Assembly (NCBI RefSeq): GCF_902167145.1
Contig: NC_050096.1
Span: 85,680,683-85,744,682, forward strand
Length of the DNA: 64,000 nucleotides
DNA from: Zea mays
Lineage: Eukaryota > Streptophyta > Magnoliopsida > Poales > Poaceae
Direction of reading: 5' to 3'
Below the pieces are notes generated by a model. It did no database searches and was not told where the DNA came from. It saw only the letters and a list, made by a program, of their open reading frames with translations. Position numbers and translations under genes: made by a program. Every line of letters begins with the position of its first letter. Position 1 is the first letter of the stretch. Shown piece by piece: positions 61,725 through 64,000 of the stretch.

Positions 61725-62774
61725 TCTAACACCCAAAATCCTAATTTTGGGATTCATAAAAGTTTGTCCAAAATATTTGAGTTAAATTTGGAACTAGGAT
61801 TTAACTTGAGACTTAGAAACAAATAAATAATAAATTGATGATAAAATGGGAGTGTTCCTCTCATGAACTATATAATTAATACTTTAAGATGTTTAACTAA
61901 AGAACTCCTAATAAAATATTATCCAACATCTTCCACAAAAACTAAATAAGTATTAAACATTAAACTTTGAATAAGTCCTTAAATTGATTATACATTCAAA
62001 ATAATGATTTCTTTGAAATAAATGAAAGATATGTGTGAAGCATCCTATCTAAATAAATAAAATAAAGCTTTGCATCATGCGGGGACTATTTTGTTGTTGC
62101 ATTTGAATTGGAGTTTGAAATTCAAAACCAAACTTGAATGTGAATTTGAATTTAAAATCTGAAATTAGAAGGAACAAAAAGGGGAAATAGAAATGGAAAT
62201 GAAAAAGAGAGAAGAAACCCACATATGTGCCGGTTTTCCCCATCTCTCGGCCCATTTCCTATCCACCGAACGCCAACCCAGACTGAAACGGGTGCCGATA
62301 GATGGGCCCATGGCGTCAGCTTTACTCTCACCCACGCTCACATCTGTCGTCGACATATGGGTCCCAAGCGCCATACACTTTTTCTCTTACGCCTGCAGTG
62401 TCTCTCTGCCAAGTAGGCCACTCTGCAGCCTCTCTTCCCTATATTCACCCGTGCCTCTGTCCCTGACTGGTGGGGCCCCATGGTCAGGACCATCGTTCCC
62501 ACTTAGTTGAGACCCTCTCCACGAAATTCGTGGTCGTTGTAATAGAAGGGTGGCCATTGTGGGGGACTAGCCGACCTTGCCCCATGGGTATAAAGGTGGA
62601 CCCTCCTCGAGCACCTGGAACCATCTGATCGGAGAGCAAGGCCACAGTGCGTATGCGTCGAACGACATCGCCGCTGCCACCGTCGTGAGCTCACCACCGG
62701 GTGTGTGCCGCCGCGGGTGAATCACGTGTTCAGAAGCGTCGGGTCCCCGAAAACCGGATGGCGAGCTTCACCAG
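61725..62774. mobile_element. E9: LTR fragment inserted in E5 gag
   Basis: Starts near TCTAACACCC, probably a mutated TGTAACACCC LTR start, where the E5 gag similarity ends. ATGGC (61720-61724) would be its target duplication, but the partner lies outside. A plus-strand TATA-like GTATAAAGG lies at 62588-62596. No coding is recognised. It is interrupted at 62774 by E10. Confidence 0.5.
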
Positions 62775-64000
62775 TGTCGGCGTTTCGACCCCGGGGGGTC
62801 CCTGGACCGACGAGTAAATTGTCGATGCGTGTCCCAGCCCAGATGGGTCGGCGCGAGACAGAACACAAAAGGGGGGAAAACAGCAAAGGGGAACCTGCGG
62901 CCTTCGTGTTGTCCTGCGCCCAGGGCGGATGCGCTTGCAGTAGGGGGTTACAAGCGTTCACGTGGGAGAGAGAGAGTGTGAGAGCCTTGTGCGTTGGCCC
63001 GTTCTCCCGCGCGGCCAACCTTCTCGTACGAGAGCCCTAGACCTTCCTTTTATAGACATAAGGAGAGGGCCCAGGTGTACAATGGGGGTGTAGCAATGTG
63101 CTAACGTGTCTAGTAGAGAGGAGCCAGAGCCCTAAGTACATGCCGTCGTGGCTGTCGGAGAGGTTTTGGCGCTCTATTCATGTGATGTCGTGGCCGTCGG
63201 AGGAGCGCTTGAGCCCTGTGGAAGTACAGCTGTCGGAGCTGTCGGATCCTTGCTGACGTCTCCTTGCTTCCGTAAGGGGCTGAGAGCCGTCGTCGTCATG
63301 GAGCACGTGGGGTGTCATCATTACTTGTTTATCGGGGCGAACCAGATGGGTCGCCAGTCTTGTTCCCCGTAGCCTGAGCTAGCTAGGAGTAGGGTAATGA
63401 TAGCCCCCCTGTGACGTGGTCGGTCCGAGCACGAGGTCGGGCGAGGCAGAGGCTCCTCCGAGGTCGAGGCTGAGTCCGGGCCCGGGGGTCTGGCGAGGCG
63501 GAGACCGTCTTCCGAGGTCGAGGCTGAGTCCGAGCCCTAGGGTCGGGCGAGGCAGAGTCCGTCGTCCGAGGTCGAGGCTGAGTCCGAGCCCTGGGGTCGG
63601 GCGAGGCAGAGTCCGTCGTCCGGCGTCGAGGTTGAGCCCGAGCTCTAGGATCGGGCGAGGCGGAGTCCGTCTTCCGAGGTCGAGGCTGAGTCCAAGCTCT
63701 GGGGTCGGGCGAGGCGGAGTCTGTCGTCCGGCGTCGAGGTTGAGCCCGAGCTCTGGGGTCGGGCGAGGCGGAGCTTCCTATGGCGCCCGAGGCTGGACTT
63801 AGCTGCTGTCATCCTCACTCTGTCGAGTGGCACAGCAGTCGGAGCAGGGCAGGTGGCGTTGTTTTCCTGTCAGGTCGGTCAGTGGAGCGGCGAAGTGACT
63901 GCGATCACTTCGGCCCTATCGACTGAGGAGCGCGCGTTAGGATAAGGTGTCAGTCGATCCTTGCATTAAATGCTCCTGCGATACGGTCGGTTGGCTTGGC
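62775..64000. mobile_element. E10: Gypsy-type LTR, runs off the window
   Basis: Starts TGTCGGCGTTTCGACC, an LTR start I recognise from large maize Gypsy elements, though I cannot name the family safely. ACCAG (62770-62774) precedes it and may be the target duplication. A TATA box on the minus strand (CTATAAAAG at about 63047-63055) suggests minus-strand orientation. It contains a tandem repeat block. Confidence 0.7.
63436..63780. repeat. About six tandem 54-bp repeats in E10
   Basis: GC-rich units such as GGTCGGGCGAGGCGGAGTCC followed by GAGGTCGAGGCTGAGTCC. The unit length is a multiple of three, so an 18-residue repeat (S-R-L-S-P-S-P-G-V-G-R-G...) appears as a long open frame at 63416-63802. 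This is a by-product of the repeat rather than a gene. Confidence 0.85.

Larger units (their letters stand above)
34685..64000 (-). mobile_element. E5: decayed Sirevirus split by three insertions
   Basis: The outermost element of the right block, on the minus strand. Pieces: 3' LTR 34685-35547 and 44018-about 44222; 3' UTR and pol about 44223-47640; gag 47645-48290 and 60187-61724; the rest lies past the window edge. It is interrupted by E6 in the LTR, by E7 (with E8 inside) in gag, and by E9 (with E10 inside) in the gag N-terminus. Gag and pol resemble E6, so it is family B. The end coordinate is only the window limit. Confidence 0.85.

Overview
The window looks like nuclear DNA of a grass, almost certainly maize (Zea mays) or a very close relative. 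The evidence is the dense nesting of large LTR retrotransposons, several with the maize Sirevirus (Ty1/Copia, Ji/Opie-type) hallmarks: a PBS matching TTGGTATCAGAGC, repeated AAAGGGGGAGA polypurine tracts, and LTRs packed with CACCGGAC/GTCCGGTG palindromes. The one clear host gene is a seed-type (type 4, Ec) plant metallothionein close to wheat Ec. Element families were assigned from sequence knowledge only; no search was run. E1-E10 are my own labels.

Left block (1-26766). E1 (1-7724, minus) is a decayed Sirevirus cut by the window edge and split by a 3.25 kb Gypsy-like solo LTR (1019-4268, TSD GAAAC). E2 (7730-10586, continuing between later insertions) is an old plus-strand Copia remnant. 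It received E3, a complete but decayed minus-strand Sirevirus (10587-19346, TSD CTCAC), and E4, a minus-strand non-autonomous Gypsy element of probable Tat type (19425-26761, TSD AGATC). E4 has gag but no pol. On its opposite strand it carries a separate three-exon gene with its own TATA box.

Host island (about 26767-34684). The Ec-type metallothionein gene lies at 27517-27750 with a TATA box and a poly(A) signal. Downstream are short tandem repeats, a long AT-rich stretch with no recognisable gene, and two MITE-like elements near 33.2-34.1 kb.

Right block (34685-64000). E5 is a badly decayed minus-strand Sirevirus of a second family; it runs off the right edge and has been split three times. 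E6, a young near-complete plus-strand Sirevirus of the same family (35548-44012, TSD CTTCT), sits in its 3' LTR. E7, a 2.8 kb Gypsy-like solo LTR (48291-60181, TSD TAGTC), sits in its gag and is itself split by E8, a complete plus-strand Sirevirus (49673-58784, TSD TCATC). E9, another LTR (from about 61725), sits in the gag N-terminus and is split by E10, a Gypsy LTR (from 62775) with 54-bp tandem repeats.

The target-site duplications give a clear relative order of insertion. None of the Sireviruses keeps open gag and pol frames throughout: each has stops or frameshifts, E5 has lost the reverse-transcriptase active site, and the E6 5' LTR has lost its TATA box. No tRNA, rRNA or CRISPR features were seen.
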